From Oscillatoriophycideae cyanobacterium NC_groundwater_1537_Pr4_S-0.65um_50_18 (GTDB lineage: Bacteria > Cyanobacteriota > Cyanobacteriia > Elainellales > Elainellaceae): DNA of 64,000 nt. The position numbers and the translations under genes are program-made. The stretch is from the NCBI GenBank assembly GCA_016208305.1, contig JACQYI010000006.1, forward strand, positions 496,001 to 560,000. The letters are read 5' to 3'. Each line of letters opens with the position of its first letter. The stretch's first letter is position 1. Shown here piece after piece: positions 16,167 through 26,060 of the stretch. The notes below the pieces were generated by a model. It ran no database searches. It saw only the letters and a program-made list of their open reading frames with translations, and had not been told where the DNA came from.

Positions 16167-16760
16167 ATGTGCGACCGCTTCCCATCAACAGCTCCCAATA
16201 CCAACCTCAAAATTATGCAGTCTCCTTTTTACCCCTCCTCGTCGGCTGAACCAGACCCATCTGCTCAAAACCTTAGAATTGCTCGATTTCTGGCAAGGCT
16301 CGATCGCCTCTCGGATGCCTTGGGTATGAGTGTGCCGCCTATTGTGGATATAGAGAGGCTACGATCGCTCCCTTCAGACACATTAGGCCGAGTCTGGGCA
16401 GATTCTCTCGATCGGCAGGGTCTCCAGCCTTTCACAACGGGGCCTCGTCGTAAGCAGCTTCATGATGGTGTTCACATTCTGACGGGCTATGGCACAGATG
16501 CGATCGGCGAGATTGAAGTTCAGGCGTTTTTGTTGGGCACCAAGTTTCATTTCGCCCATGTGATGTTGGGATTAGGGCTGTTACGTCAAGTCCGTCAACA
16601 GTCTCAGCGATCGAGCCTTTCTCTAGAGTCAATCAAGGTTAGGCTGCGGCAAGCCTATCAGCGCGGTCAGCAGACTCAATTTGATGTAGATACCTGGCAA
16701 CCTGAACTGATGTGGAGTTTGCCGCTCAATGAGGTGCGATCGCAGGTAGGTCTTTCATAG
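16167..16760 (+). CDS. Coq4-like protein
   Basis: A 197-residue soluble protein with the Coq4 metal motif HDGVHILTGYGTDAIGE (the HDxxH-x11-E pattern), followed by EVQAFLLGTKFHFAHVMLG. Eukaryotic Coq4 works in coenzyme Q synthesis. Cyanobacteria make plastoquinone rather than ubiquinone, so the role here is open; a quinone-related function is inference from the family. The true start may be ATG 16215 (residue 17), since the first 16 residues look unlike the family. No quinone synthesis gene is adjacent. Confidence 0.75.
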   Translation: MCDRFPSTAPNTNLKIMQSPFYPSSSAEPDPSAQNLRIARFLARLDRLSDALGMSVPPIVDIERLRSLPSDTLGRVWADSLDRQGLQPFTTGPRRKQLHDGVHILTGYGTDAIGEIEVQAFLLGTKFHFAHVMLGLGLLRQVRQQSQRSSLSLESIKVRLRQAYQRGQQTQFDVDTWQPELMWSLPLNEVRSQVGLS

Positions 16761-16894
16761 CTGTTGTGGCTACGGTCTGGACAGCTCAGCGGCCTAAACA
16801 GGGGGCGATCGCCCAGAAATTCTCTCTTGCAAGCCGTCCAGACTGCGCCCATTTACAGTAGCTTATAGAACAGTTCAATGATTCTGCTGCTGTT

Positions 16895-18439
16895 ATGCCT
16901 GCGATCGCTCCCAAATCCCCACAGCCCAAATCTTCCAGCCGATTCTCCCCCTGGTTTTGGCTGGGCATAGCGGCTATTTTTCTGCTTTCTCTAACCCTAC
17001 GCTTTTGGGGGCTAAGTCGCTTCAACACCCTAGTGTTTGATGAAGTCTATTACGCCCGATTTGCTAGCCACTTTCTCAAAGGCGAAATTATTTTTACGGG
17101 TCATCCACCCCTCAGCACATACATCATTGCGTTTGGCATCTGGCTAGGAGAGAAAATGCCTTGGGGTGATCACAGCCTCAAAAACGGGTTGGCAGGTTTA
17201 CTCATCTCTCCCTATAGCTATCGCTGGCTCAATGCACTCACCGGATCGTTTCTGCCGCTGGTCGTTGCGGCGATCGCGTATCAGCTTTGCCATCGTCGCA
17301 GCTATGCCCTACTTGCAGGGCTGCTGCTGTCAGCAGATGGCCTGTTTTTGGTTGAGTCGCGCTATGCCCTCAACAATGTTTACCTCTTGCTGTTTGGGCT
17401 GCTGGGGCACCTCTTTTTTCTCATCGCGTTGCGGGCACAAGGCGGACAAAGATGGTTCTGGCTCAGTGCGGCTGGAATTGGCTTTGGCGCTTCTGCTGCG
17501 ATTAAGTGGAACGGGCTAGGCTTTTTGTTGGGCGCAGGTTTGGTCTGGGCTGCTGGCTGGATCTTGCATTGGATTAGATCGAAAGCAACTTCAAGTGAGA
17601 CGAAGCGAGAGCAGGGCGATCGCCTTCCCATATCACCAACTCCGTTTCAAAACCTAACGCAGTTACACATAGGACATATTTTCATCTGTTTTGCGGCTAT
17701 TCCAGCGGCAGTTTATTACTTGTCCTGGCTGCCCTATATGCAAATAGATCCTTCGGGTGATGATTTCTTCACGTTGCAAGCTAAAACCTTTGACTATCAC
17801 AAACGGGTGGGAGGCGTGAATGCCCATCCCTACTGTTCTCTATGGTTTAGCTGGCCGTTAATGCTGCGCCCGATCGCCTATTTCTATAAAACCTCTAATA
17901 GCGTCAATCAACTTCCCTCGGTCGTTGGGCCGCCTCTCCCTCAAAATGCAGGCAGCGTCATCTATGACGTCCATGCGATGGGCAACCCATTTCTCTGGTG
18001 GTTTTCCACAATGGCGATCGTTTTGCTCTTTGGGCTATTTGCGCACCAGATATGGCAGTGGGTCACGGTTGGCGATCAGGTAGCAGCATCCGGTGCTGGA
18101 CTCCGTGATGCTGGATTCCGTGATGCTGGATTCAATACTGCCAGTTGGATAACGCTGTACCTGGCGCTCAACTGGTCTGCTAATCTGCTGCCCTGGCTCG
18201 AAGTCAGCCGCTGTGCTTTTCTGTATCACTACATGGAGTCGTTCATATTTGCGCTGTTAGGGCTGGCGCTGCTGCTCGATCGCTGGCTGCAAAGTCCGCT
18301 GCGTCCGCGTAGAAGAATGGGCTATGCCATTATTGCTTTGATATTGCTTGCCTTCATTTTCTGGATGCCCATTTATCTAGGACTACCGCTCTCCCCGATC
18401 GAAATTCAAATGCGCCGCTGGTTGCCCTCCTGGATCTAA
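16895..18439 (+). CDS. PMT-type (GT39) membrane glycosyltransferase
   Basis: A 514-residue polytopic protein with about ten hydrophobic segments. The N-terminal luminal-loop motif NTLVFDEVYYARFASHFLKG (acidic DE of GT-C enzymes, near residue 49) and TGHPPLSTYI are typical of dolichyl-phosphate-mannose protein mannosyltransferases. HAMGNPFLWWFS, WLPYMQIDPSG and the C-terminal HYMESFIFALLGLALLLDRW are also PMT-like. It would transfer a sugar from a polyprenyl phosphate donor to exported proteins. A 15-base tandem repeat at 18106-18135 encodes (D)AGFR-DAGF in a loop and looks like a recent slippage insertion. Confidence 0.85.
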   Translation: MPAIAPKSPQPKSSSRFSPWFWLGIAAIFLLSLTLRFWGLSRFNTLVFDEVYYARFASHFLKGEIIFTGHPPLSTYIIAFGIWLGEKMPWGDHSLKNGLAGLLISPYSYRWLNALTGSFLPLVVAAIAYQLCHRRSYALLAGLLLSADGLFLVESRYALNNVYLLLFGLLGHLFFLIALRAQGGQRWFWLSAAGIGFGASAAIKWNGLGFLLGAGLVWAAGWILHWIRSKATSSETKREQGDRLPISPTPFQNLTQLHIGHIFICFAAIPAAVYYLSWLPYMQIDPSGDDFFTLQAKTFDYHKRVGGVNAHPYCSLWFSWPLMLRPIAYFYKTSNSVNQLPSVVGPPLPQNAGSVIYDVHAMGNPFLWWFSTMAIVLLFGLFAHQIWQWVTVGDQVAASGAGLRDAGFRDAGFNTASWITLYLALNWSANLLPWLEVSRCAFLYHYMESFIFALLGLALLLDRWLQSPLRPRRRMGYAIIALILLAFIFWMPIYLGLPLSPIEIQMRRWLPSWI

Positions 18440-18497
18440 AAACCCAAGGCGATCGATTACCTAAGAATCTGGATAGTGCGTTGGGCAGATTTGTGAT

Positions 18498-19130
18498 CTA
18501 GCGCCGCTCAAACATGGCTCGATAGACAGGTTCTCCGCGCAGTAAAGTAGATTGCTCCCGTTCTGTCGGCACAGCAAGGGGGTTAACCTCTAGCCAGTCA
18601 AGGCTCTGCCGGACAAAGGCCGGATGCTCCTGAAAGCGATCGCACATTTCCTCTTCTACGGCCTTCACATCAGATTGAAGGAACACCAGACCACCAGGCG
18701 CTAGATGCAGCGCAAGTTCTTCCACCAGGTCAGGCTGCACGACTCGTCTCTTCTGGTGCCGTTTTTTAAACCAAGGGTCAGGAAATTGAATGCTAATCCG
18801 CTGCAAAGATCCAGCAGGTAAAGCGGTAAGAAGCGATCGCAGAGAATTGTTTACATTACAAAAAATGTAGTGCAGGTTCGTTAGTCCTAGCTCTTTCTGC
18901 CGGAGCTGTGCTTCTAAAACCAGTGGCTCCCGGATCTCTAACCCCAGGTAGTTCCAATTGGGCTGCTGCTGAGCAATTTTGAGTAGAAAAACGCCTTTGC
19001 CACAGCCAATATCCAGATGCAACGGCAATGATAAATCGCTATAGACCTGCGCCCAGTCTGGCGGAACTGCCGACTGCTGATACTTCTGACTTAATGGGTT
19101 GACATGCTGTCGCACACGAACGATCGCCAA
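18498..19130 (-). CDS. trmB: tRNA (guanine-N7-)-methyltransferase TrmB
   Basis: TrmB makes m7G46 in the variable loop of tRNAs using S-adenosylmethionine. The 210 residues match family length. The SAM loop is LHLDIGCGKGVFLLKIA (about 38-54), followed by NYLGLEIREPLVLEA. The signature RISIQFPDPWFKKRHQKRRVV (FPDPW-KKRH) near 130-150 and VPTEREQSTL near the C-terminus (substrate Thr/Glu) are present. It converges with the glycosyltransferase gene, with only 58 bases between the stops. Confidence 0.95.
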   Translation of the reverse strand: MAIVRVRQHVNPLSQKYQQSAVPPDWAQVYSDLSLPLHLDIGCGKGVFLLKIAQQQPNWNYLGLEIREPLVLEAQLRQKELGLTNLHYIFCNVNNSLRSLLTALPAGSLQRISIQFPDPWFKKRHQKRRVVQPDLVEELALHLAPGGLVFLQSDVKAVEEEMCDRFQEHPAFVRQSLDWLEVNPLAVPTEREQSTLLRGEPVYRAMFERR

Positions 19131-19452
19131 TTGCGTTTTCTCCTCTCTCGGTTATACCCATTCAAAAAATCTTTGCCGTGTTTCAGCCTGAAATCACTAC
19201 TCTACTCAAAACGGTCAAGACGGGATTTTTTTGTAGAACTTCGCGCCACGAAAACGGCCTGAGAATCATGGCTACGGCTATAAAACCAGCCCAAACTACA
19301 GCGATCGCCCATTGCTAAAATCGGCTAATCGTGAACCTGCGATTTGATCCTGCCCTATCCTATCCCCACCACATACAGAACTGAATCAAGGTGTAGCTTA
19401 GGAGATGTAGAGCATTTCTTGCCCAAATTTCGCCCTATCTCCCTGCTTTCCT
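19131..19452. other. Gene-free divergent region
   Basis: About 320 bases lie between trmB (minus) and the metallophosphoesterase (plus). It contains one GCGATCGC-type octamer near 19301. I see no ORF, RNA gene or clear promoter box. Confidence 0.4.
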
Positions 19453-20583
19453 ATGACGCTTAACCTTCGGTTCGCTATCTTGAGCGATCCCCATATTGCC
19501 CTTCCCCACACCATTTGGAATCACCCTAGTCGCTTTCATCTCGTTGAGTACAGTATTCCGGCGCTAGAGGTTGTTTTACAAGAGTTAGAGTCGCACGACC
19601 TCGATTTCTTACTGATCCCAGGCGATTTGACTCAACATGGCGAACCCGAAAACCATGTTTGGTTAGCCGATCGCCTCGCCCAGCTTCCTTATCCGGTCTG
19701 TGTTATTCCTGGAAATCACGATGTGGTAGAACAATTTCCTACCGATCGATCGATCGGGCTGGCCGATTTTCCGCTCTATTACGAAAAATTTGGCTATGTT
19801 AATGGCGATCGCCCCTACTACAGTCGAGAAATCCTGCCGGGTGTTCACATCATTGGCCTTAACTCCAACGGTTTTGATAGTCAAGGCAAACAGCTGCATG
19901 CAGGATATTTAGATCCAGAGCAGTTGTCCTGGCTCAACCATACCCTGACCAATTTACAGGGGGTCGTCTTCGTCATGGTGCATCATAACGTGATTGAGCA
20001 TCTCCCTAATCAATCTCATAATCCTTTGGGGCGTCGATACATGCTCGAAAACGCAGGTCTTTTGTTGCAGATGCTTCAAGAGTTTGGGGTTAGTCTGTTA
20101 TTTACAGGGCATCTCCATATTCAAGATGTGTCACGGCATCAGGCTAAGGGTTATCAGCCTATTTATGAAGTTACAACCGGATCGCTCGTTAGCTATCCTC
20201 ACCCCTATCGCATTCTTCGCTATCAGCAAGACAGTTCGTCCACAGATCAGGCCAGTCGGCTCCAGATAGAGTCACGGCGGGTTCTGACAGTGCCTGGACA
20301 GGCCGATTTACAGTATTTTTCGCGAGAGTGGATGGGCGATCGCTCGGTTCCTTTTGTCATCAAGCTTTTGACCCAGCCGCCGCTAAGCCTCTCCATAGCT
20401 CAAGCGGAAGAGCTGGTTCCTGCCCTACGCTATTTTTGGGCAGACATTGCGGACGGTGATGCTGAATTTAATTTCCCTAGCTTTCCTGAAGAAGTTAGCC
20501 AATACTTCACCCGGTTTGGCGCAATTGATCTGCGAGGCAAATCTCAAGCGATCGACAATACCCTCAGCTTGACGCTGAGATAG
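19453..20583 (+). CDS. Calcineurin-like metallophosphoesterase
   Basis: A 376-residue cytosolic enzyme with the full two-metal motif set: FAILSDPHI (Asp12, His14), LLIPGDLTQHGEPENH, VIPGNHDVV, MVHHNVIEH and LFTGHLHIQD. This places it in the binuclear metallophosphoesterase superfamily close to the cAMP phosphodiesterase CpdA/Icc group, but the substrate cannot be fixed. The C-terminal 130 residues are an accessory region without a recognisable domain. It ends about 50 bases before the str operon promoter. Confidence 0.85.
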   Translation: MTLNLRFAILSDPHIALPHTIWNHPSRFHLVEYSIPALEVVLQELESHDLDFLLIPGDLTQHGEPENHVWLADRLAQLPYPVCVIPGNHDVVEQFPTDRSIGLADFPLYYEKFGYVNGDRPYYSREILPGVHIIGLNSNGFDSQGKQLHAGYLDPEQLSWLNHTLTNLQGVVFVMVHHNVIEHLPNQSHNPLGRRYMLENAGLLLQMLQEFGVSLLFTGHLHIQDVSRHQAKGYQPIYEVTTGSLVSYPHPYRILRYQQDSSSTDQASRLQIESRRVLTVPGQADLQYFSREWMGDRSVPFVIKLLTQPPLSLSIAQAEELVPALRYFWADIADGDAEFNFPSFPEEVSQYFTRFGAIDLRGKSQAIDNTLSLTLR

Positions 20584-20633
20584 CCCCATTCCCCTAACTT
20601 TTAGCAAACTTATCTTTTCTTCGGAAACACAAA

Positions 20634-20663
20634 TTGACAGAAACCCAATAAAATCGGTATAGT
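20634..20663 (+). promoter_or_regulatory. Sigma-70-type promoter of the str operon
   Basis: TTGACA at 20634-20639 and TATAGT at 20658-20663 are separated by 18 bases, an almost consensus promoter, 75 bases upstream of the rpsL start. It fits the strong expression expected of ribosomal protein genes. Confidence 0.8.
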
Positions 20664-20737
20664 TGAAGACTGTGAAAAGTCGAGATCGATCAATTTCAGT
20701 AACCCGTCAAGACCAGAGGCGAAATTTGCTCTAAGTC

Positions 20738-21118
20738 ATGCCAACGATTCAGCAACTCATCCACAACGAACGTAACAAAGCCAAGAAGAAGACAAAATCT
20801 CCTGCTTTGAAGAGCTGTCCTCAGCGCCGGGGTGTCTGCACCCGGGTTTATACAACTACGCCTAAGAAGCCAAACTCCGCTCTACGTAAAGTGGCGCGGG
20901 TTCGTCTCACCTCAGGATTTGAGGTCACGGCTTACATTCCCGGCATCGGGCACAACCTACAAGAACACTCTGTCGTGATGATTCGCGGCGGTCGGGTTAA
21001 GGATTTGCCTGGTGTCAGATATCACATCATTCGCGGAACGCTAGACACGGCTGGAGTGAAGGATCGTAAGCAAGGGCGCTCCAAATATGGAGCTAAGCGT
21101 CCTAAAGCGGCAAAGTAA
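20738..21118 (+). CDS. rpsL: 30S ribosomal protein S12
   Basis: S12 sits at the decoding centre of the small subunit. The 126 residues are full length. The [12 protein letters not shown] loop carries the Lys pair at which streptomycin-resistance changes are known, here in the sensitive form. The D88-region signature [14 protein letters not shown] is also intact. It is the first gene of the str operon, 75 bases after the promoter. The 268-base gap to rpsG is long for this operon and holds no supported gene. Confidence 0.98.
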   Translation: MPTIQQLIHNERNKAKKKTKSPALKSCPQRRGVCTRVYTTTPKKPNSALRKVARVRLTSGFEVTAYIPGIGHNLQEHSVVMIRGGRVKDLPGVRYHIIRGTLDTAGVKDRKQGRSKYGAKRPKAAK

Positions 21119-21386
21119 TTGGCAGGTTTCTGAGTTGGTTGCGCTATCGAATCGACTCAGAGATTACTTTGACATATCGCAATTTTTCGCATCTGATCGC
21201 ACTAGCGCTGAGATGCTGGAAGTACGAATTCGTCTCACTGAATCAGGTAGAGCGAGTCTGAACCACTGTCATGCTTGCTACTTTAGGAGCTTGTCAACTC
21301 AGGCTGTAGCTTACCCAGAATTCTTCCAATCCTGACCATTTCAACCCTAATAGCCTCATTAAAGCTTTATCCCCTAGAACTGACCT

Positions 21387-21857
21387 ATGTCTCGTCGTAC
21401 TGTTGTTCAAAAGCGTCCAATTCAGCCCGATCCGGTTCATAACAGCCGAGTGGTTACCATGATGGTGTCACGGCTTATGAAGAGCGGTAAAAAATCTATT
21501 GCTTACGGCATTATTTATGATGCCTTTAAGATGATCGAAGAGCGAACGGGTTCAGATCCCCTTGAGCTGTTTGAGCGAGCCGTCAAGAACGCAACTCCTC
21601 TAGTCGAAGTAAAGGCTCGTAGGGTTGGGGGTGCAACCTATCAGGTTCCTATGGAAGTCCGTTCTGATCGAGGCACTGCACTAGCACTACGTTGGCTTTC
21701 GCAGTTTGCACGTCAACGCTCTGGCAGAACGATGGCAGGCAAATTGGCAAATGAACTGATGGATGCAGCCAACGAAACTGGAAGTGCAATTCGTAAGCGT
21801 GAAGAAACCCATCGCATGGCTGAAGCAAATAAGGCCTTTGCTCACTACCGCTATTAG
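21387..21857 (+). CDS. rpsG: 30S ribosomal protein S7
   Basis: S7 initiates assembly of the 30S head and contacts the E site. The 156 residues match the bacterial family, beginning [10 protein letters not shown] and including [30 protein letters not shown] (RNA-binding beta ribbon) and [16 protein letters not shown] at the C-terminus. The second gene of the str operon. Its stop codon lies inside the first unit of an 11-base triplicate repeat (21851-21883). Confidence 0.98.
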   Translation: MSRRTVVQKRPIQPDPVHNSRVVTMMVSRLMKSGKKSIAYGIIYDAFKMIEERTGSDPLELFERAVKNATPLVEVKARRVGGATYQVPMEVRSDRGTALALRWLSQFARQRSGRTMAGKLANELMDAANETGSAIRKREETHRMAEANKAFAHYRY

Positions 21858-21883
21858 AGCGCTATTAGAGCGCTATTGGAGCA
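21851..21883 (+). repeat. Three tandem 11-base copies spanning the rpsG stop codon
   Basis: CTATTAGAGCG occurs twice exactly and a third time as CTATTGGAGCA. The first copy includes the rpsG stop codon TAG, so the expansion has left the S7 sequence unchanged. Confidence 0.75.
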
Positions 21884-22021
21884 TTTGGATGGCGAGGTCG
21901 CCTGCGCTGTGAGTTCTCATCAAGTTTGTAAAAACAACACGTTAGCTATAAATAAAGTATAAAATCTTAACAGACGCAGCCTTTGCAAGGGGGCGCTGCG
22001 GCACAAGACAAGGAGGTCGCT

Positions 22022-24097
22022 GTGGCACGCACTATCCCGCTAGATCGGGTTCGTAATATTGGAATTGCCGCTCACATTGACGCGGGCAAAACAACGACGA
22101 CCGAGAGAATTCTGTTCTACTCTGGCGTTGTGCATAAAATCGGCGAGGTTCATGAGGGGACAGCAGTCACTGATTGGATGGAGCAAGAGCGGGAGCGCGG
22201 TATCACCATTACTGCTGCTGCGATTAGCACAAGCTGGAATGACCATCGCATCAACATCATTGACACGCCAGGTCACGTTGACTTCACCATTGAGGTGGAG
22301 CGATCCATGCGGGTTTTGGATGGGGTAATTGCGGTTTTCTGTTCGGTGGGAGGTGTGCAGCCTCAGTCTGAGACGGTTTGGCGGCAGGCAGATCGCTACA
22401 GCGTTCCTCGTATCGTCTTCATCAATAAGATGGATCGGACAGGTGCGAATTTCTATAGAGTCTATGAGCAAATTCGCGATCGCCTTCGCGCTAATGCTGT
22501 GCCCATTCAGCTACCTATTGGCAGTGAAGATGTCTTCAAAGGCATTGTCGATCTGGTCAAGATGAAGGCGTATATTTACGTCGATGAGTTGGGATCAAAG
22601 CCAGAGGAAATTGAAATTCCTGAGGACATGAAAGACCTAGCTCAGGAGTATCACGCCAAGCTGGTTGAATCGGTTGCCGAAACAGACGACGTGCTGATTG
22701 AGAAGTATCTCGGTGGTGAAGAACTCACCGAAGCTGAAATTCGTAAGGGTCTTCGCATTGGCACCGTTGCAGGCAAAATCGTACCGCTGATTTGTGGTTC
22801 AGCCTTCAAAAACAAGGGAGTTCAGCTTCTGCTAGATGCAGTGGTTGACTATTTGCCTTCACCTCTTGAAGTTCGTCCTATTCAAGGGCTGCTTCCAGAT
22901 GGCAGTACAGCAATTCGCCTTGCTAGCGATACTGAGCCAACTGCTGCGCTGGCCTTTAAAATCATGGCTGACCCCTATGGCCGCCTGACCTTTGTGCGCG
23001 TCTATTCTGGAGTGCTAACCAAGGGTAGCTATGTCTACAATGCCTCTAAGGATAAAAAAGAGCGGATTTCTCGCCTAATTATTCTCAAGGCAGACGATCG
23101 CCAAGAGGTTGATGAGCTTAGAGCAGGCGATTTGGGCGCTGCGTTAGGTCTAAAGGACACTTTTACAGGTGATACGCTTTGTGATGAGGGTTCGCCCATC
23201 ATCTTAGAATCGCTATTTGTTCCAGAGCCTGTCATTTCGGTTGCAGTTGAGCCGAAAACCAAGCAAGATATGGAAAAGCTTTCCAAAGCGCTACAGGCTC
23301 TGTCTGAAGAAGATCCAACCTTCCGCGTTAGCGTTGATTCAGAGACCAACCAGACGGTGATTGCCGGCATGGGTGAGCTTCATCTGGATATCCTTGTCGA
23401 TCGCATGAAGCGAGAGTACAAGGTAGAAGCTAACGTGGGTGCACCTCAGGTGGCCTACCGAGAGACAATTCGCAAATCTGTGCGCGCCGAAGGCAAGTTT
23501 GTTCGCCAGAGTGGTGGCAAAGGTCAGTACGGGCACGTCGTGATCCAACTTGAACCTGGTGAACCCGGCACAGGATTTGAATTTGTCTCTAAAATTGTGG
23601 GTGGCACCGTTCCCAAAGAGTATATTGCTCCGGCTGAACAGGGGATGAAGGAAGCTTGTGAGTCTGGCATCTTGGCAGGATATCCTGTTATTGATCTCAA
23701 GGTTACAATGGTGGACGGCTCTTATCATGATGTAGACTCTTCAGAAATGGCATTCAAAATTGCTGGTTCAATGGCAATTAAGGAAGCTGTGATGAAGGCT
23801 TCTCCAGTCTTGCTAGAGCCAACCATGAAGGTTGAAGTCGAAGTTCCTGAGGACTTCATCGGCAACGTAATCGGTGATTTGAACTCTCGCCGAGGGCAAA
23901 TTGAAGGCCAAGACACTGAGCAAGGCATTGCCAAGGTTACTGCTAAAGTACCCCTGGCAGAAATGTTTGGATATGCTACCGATATTCGGTCAAAGACCCA
24001 GGGTCGTGGCATATTCTCGATGGAGTTCAGCACCTATGACGAGGTACCTCGCAACGTCGCTGAAACCATCATTGCGAAGAGCAAAGGGAACGCATAG
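22022..24097 (+). CDS. fusA: Translation elongation factor G
   Basis: EF-G drives ribosome translocation with GTP hydrolysis. GTG at 22022 is chosen because GGAGG lies six bases upstream and the family start [17 protein letters not shown] follows; a longer frame reaches 21983. The resulting 691 residues are normal. GTPase motifs: [12 protein letters not shown] (G1), DTPGHVDFT (G3) and NKMDRTGA (G4). Domain IV has GGKGQYGHV and [16 protein letters not shown]. The third gene of the str operon, 25 bases before tuf. Confidence 0.97.
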   Translation: MARTIPLDRVRNIGIAAHIDAGKTTTTERILFYSGVVHKIGEVHEGTAVTDWMEQERERGITITAAAISTSWNDHRINIIDTPGHVDFTIEVERSMRVLDGVIAVFCSVGGVQPQSETVWRQADRYSVPRIVFINKMDRTGANFYRVYEQIRDRLRANAVPIQLPIGSEDVFKGIVDLVKMKAYIYVDELGSKPEEIEIPEDMKDLAQEYHAKLVESVAETDDVLIEKYLGGEELTEAEIRKGLRIGTVAGKIVPLICGSAFKNKGVQLLLDAVVDYLPSPLEVRPIQGLLPDGSTAIRLASDTEPTAALAFKIMADPYGRLTFVRVYSGVLTKGSYVYNASKDKKERISRLIILKADDRQEVDELRAGDLGAALGLKDTFTGDTLCDEGSPIILESLFVPEPVISVAVEPKTKQDMEKLSKALQALSEEDPTFRVSVDSETNQTVIAGMGELHLDILVDRMKREYKVEANVGAPQVAYRETIRKSVRAEGKFVRQSGGKGQYGHVVIQLEPGEPGTGFEFVSKIVGGTVPKEYIAPAEQGMKEACESGILAGYPVIDLKVTMVDGSYHDVDSSEMAFKIAGSMAIKEAVMKASPVLLEPTMKVEVEVPEDFIGNVIGDLNSRRGQIEGQDTEQGIAKVTAKVPLAEMFGYATDIRSKTQGRGIFSMEFSTYDEVPRNVAETIIAKSKGNA

Positions 24098-24122
24098 TCA
24101 GTAAAGAGGAACGGATAGATAC

Positions 24123-25352
24123 ATGGCACGCGCAAAGTTTGAACGGACTAAACCTCACGTTAATATCGGCACCATTGGTCACGTTGACCATGGCAAAACA
24201 ACCCTGACTGCTGCAATTACAATGACTCTTGCAGCGCTGGGACAGGCTCAAGCGAAAAATTATGACCAGATCGATGCTGCGCCTGAAGAAAAAGCGCGGG
24301 GTATTACGATCAACACTGCTCACGTGGAATACGAAACCACTGAGCGTCACTATGCCCATGTGGACTGCCCCGGTCACGCTGACTATGTGAAAAACATGAT
24401 CACGGGTGCGGCGCAGATGGATGGTGCAATTCTAGTGGTTGCTGCCACCGATGGTGCCATGCCCCAGACTAAAGAGCACATTCTGTTGGCAAAGCAGGTT
24501 GGGGTTCCTAGCATTGTGGTTTTCTTGAACAAGATCGACCAAGTCGACGATGAGGAACTGCTTGAGCTGGTAGAACTTGAGCTGCGGGAACTTCTCAGCG
24601 ATTACGATTTCCCTGGCGATGATGTTCCTATCATTCGGGGTTCGGGATTAATGGCTTTGGAGCAAATGCAGAAGAACCCGAAGACCGTTAAGGGCGACAA
24701 CGAGTGGACTGATAAAATCTATGAGCTGATGGAAGCTGTAGATTCTTTCATTCCTACGCCTGAGCGTGACATCGATAAGCCTTTCTTGATGGCCGTAGAA
24801 GATGTCTTCACCATTACCGGTCGGGGTACCGTTGCTACGGGTCGGATTGAGCGTGGGAAAATCAAGGTGGGTGAAACGGTGGAAATCGTGGGTATCCGCG
24901 ACAGTCGCAGCACAACCGTCACTGGCATTGAGATGTTTAAGAAGAGTCTTGATGAAGGGATGGCGGGTGACAACGCAGGTCTGTTGCTTCGGGGTATCCA
25001 AAAGACTGACATTGAGCGGGGTATGGTGATTGCCAAGCCCGGTTCGATTAAGCCACACACCCAGTTTGAAGGTGAAGTGTATGTGCTTCAAGAGAAAGAA
25101 GGCGGTCGTAAGACGCCCTTTTTCCCAGGTTACAAGCCTCAGTTCTACGTCCGTACCACGGATGTAACAGGTACAATCGCCTCTTTCACAGCAGATGATG
25201 GGAGCGAAGCGGAAATGGTGATGCCGGGAGATCGGATCAAAATGACCGTTGAGCTGATTAACCCGATCGCAATTGAGCAAGGCATGCGTTTTGCTATCCG
25301 TGAGGGTGGTCGTACCATTGGAGCTGGCGTTGTTTCCAAGATCTTGAAATAG
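24123..25352 (+). CDS. tuf: Translation elongation factor Tu
   Basis: EF-Tu delivers aminoacyl-tRNA to the ribosome. The 409 residues are the usual cyanobacterial length, including the insertion near 180-190 ([16 protein letters not shown]). Motifs: [13 protein letters not shown] (G1), [13 protein letters not shown] (switch I), [20 protein letters not shown] (G3) and NKIDQVDD (G4). Domain 2 and 3 signatures [13 protein letters not shown] and [17 protein letters not shown] are present. Fourth gene of the str operon; a 15-base perfect hairpin separates it from rpsJ. Confidence 0.98.
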   Translation: MARAKFERTKPHVNIGTIGHVDHGKTTLTAAITMTLAALGQAQAKNYDQIDAAPEEKARGITINTAHVEYETTERHYAHVDCPGHADYVKNMITGAAQMDGAILVVAATDGAMPQTKEHILLAKQVGVPSIVVFLNKIDQVDDEELLELVELELRELLSDYDFPGDDVPIIRGSGLMALEQMQKNPKTVKGDNEWTDKIYELMEAVDSFIPTPERDIDKPFLMAVEDVFTITGRGTVATGRIERGKIKVGETVEIVGIRDSRSTTVTGIEMFKKSLDEGMAGDNAGLLLRGIQKTDIERGMVIAKPGSIKPHTQFEGEVYVLQEKEGGRKTPFFPGYKPQFYVRTTDVTGTIASFTADDGSEAEMVMPGDRIKMTVELINPIAIEQGMRFAIREGGRTIGAGVVSKILK

Positions 25353-25366
25353 CTAGATCTCAGCCT

Positions 25367-25405
25367 GCAAGCGGCAGCTAGTCTCTAAAGCTAGCTGCCG
25401 CTTGC
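25367..25405 (+). terminator. Strong hairpin between tuf and rpsJ
   Basis: GCAAGCGGCAGCTAG (25367-25381) pairs perfectly with 25391-25405 around a nine-base loop. Only a weak T-rich tail (CTTCTTTTGTC) follows about ten bases later. It may attenuate read-through into rpsJ or protect the end of tuf mRNA. Confidence 0.65.
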
Positions 25406-25465
25406 CTTGATGCTTCTTTTGTCTTTCATATTCTGAACCTAGAAAACTCAACTCTGGTAACCTTA

Positions 25466-25783
25466 ATGGCAACTATTCAGCAGCAAAAAATTCGGATTCG
25501 CCTCAAAGCTTTCGATCGCCGTCTACTAGACACCTCCTGTGAAAAAATTGTAGACACTGCTAACCGCACTAATGCCACAGCCGTAGGCCCCATTCCTCTT
25601 CCTACAAAGCGCCGAATTTATTGTGTGCTGCGATCGCCTCACGTTGACAAAGACTCGCGGGAGCACTTCGAAACCCGCACCCACCGCCGTATTATTGACA
25701 TCTATCAGCCTTCTTCGAAAACCATTGATGCTTTGATGAAGCTAGATTTGCCCGCTGGCGTAGATATTGAAGTGAAGCTGTAA
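25466..25783 (+). CDS. rpsJ: 30S ribosomal protein S10
   Basis: S10 belongs to the 30S head and, as NusE, to antitermination complexes. The 105 residues are full length: [51 protein letters not shown] and the C-terminal [12 protein letters not shown]. Last gene of the str operon, as in other cyanobacteria; a terminator-like hairpin follows 53 bases later. Confidence 0.98.
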   Translation: MATIQQQKIRIRLKAFDRRLLDTSCEKIVDTANRTNATAVGPIPLPTKRRIYCVLRSPHVDKDSREHFETRTHRRIIDIYQPSSKTIDALMKLDLPAGVDIEVKL

Positions 25784-25835
25784 TAAATTTCAGATTTCTG
25801 GTCTCGGACAGATTAGCGCAATACGATAAACTATT

Positions 25836-25875
25836 AAGAGTGGCTTAACCTCGCAGGTTGGCTGCTCTATTTTTT
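25836..25875 (+). terminator. Terminator of the str operon
   Basis: GAG-GGC-AACCT and AGGTT-GGC-CTC form an imperfect stem closed by a short CGC loop, followed directly by ATTTTTTAG. It lies 53 bases after the rpsJ stop, in the right place to end the operon. Confidence 0.65.
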
Positions 25876-26060
25876 AGGAGAACGTTCTGCCTAATAATAG
25901 GCTTTGTTTTAGAAAAATCTTTTGAGAGAGTAGCATCACAAGAAGTTGAGTAATGCTTAACTCGCAGGCTAGAGATTCGAATAGAGTTTGTGATCAGGAT
26001 AATTTTTAAGGCAATATTACACGTAAGTACCAGCTTCTTTTCGCGGAAATTAGAGTTGCA

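Noticed and set aside
21087-21335. 82-codon frame overlapping the end of rpsL
   Set aside because: It overlaps the essential S12 gene in another frame and has no ribosome site of its own; treated as a shadow frame in a long rpsL-rpsG spacer.
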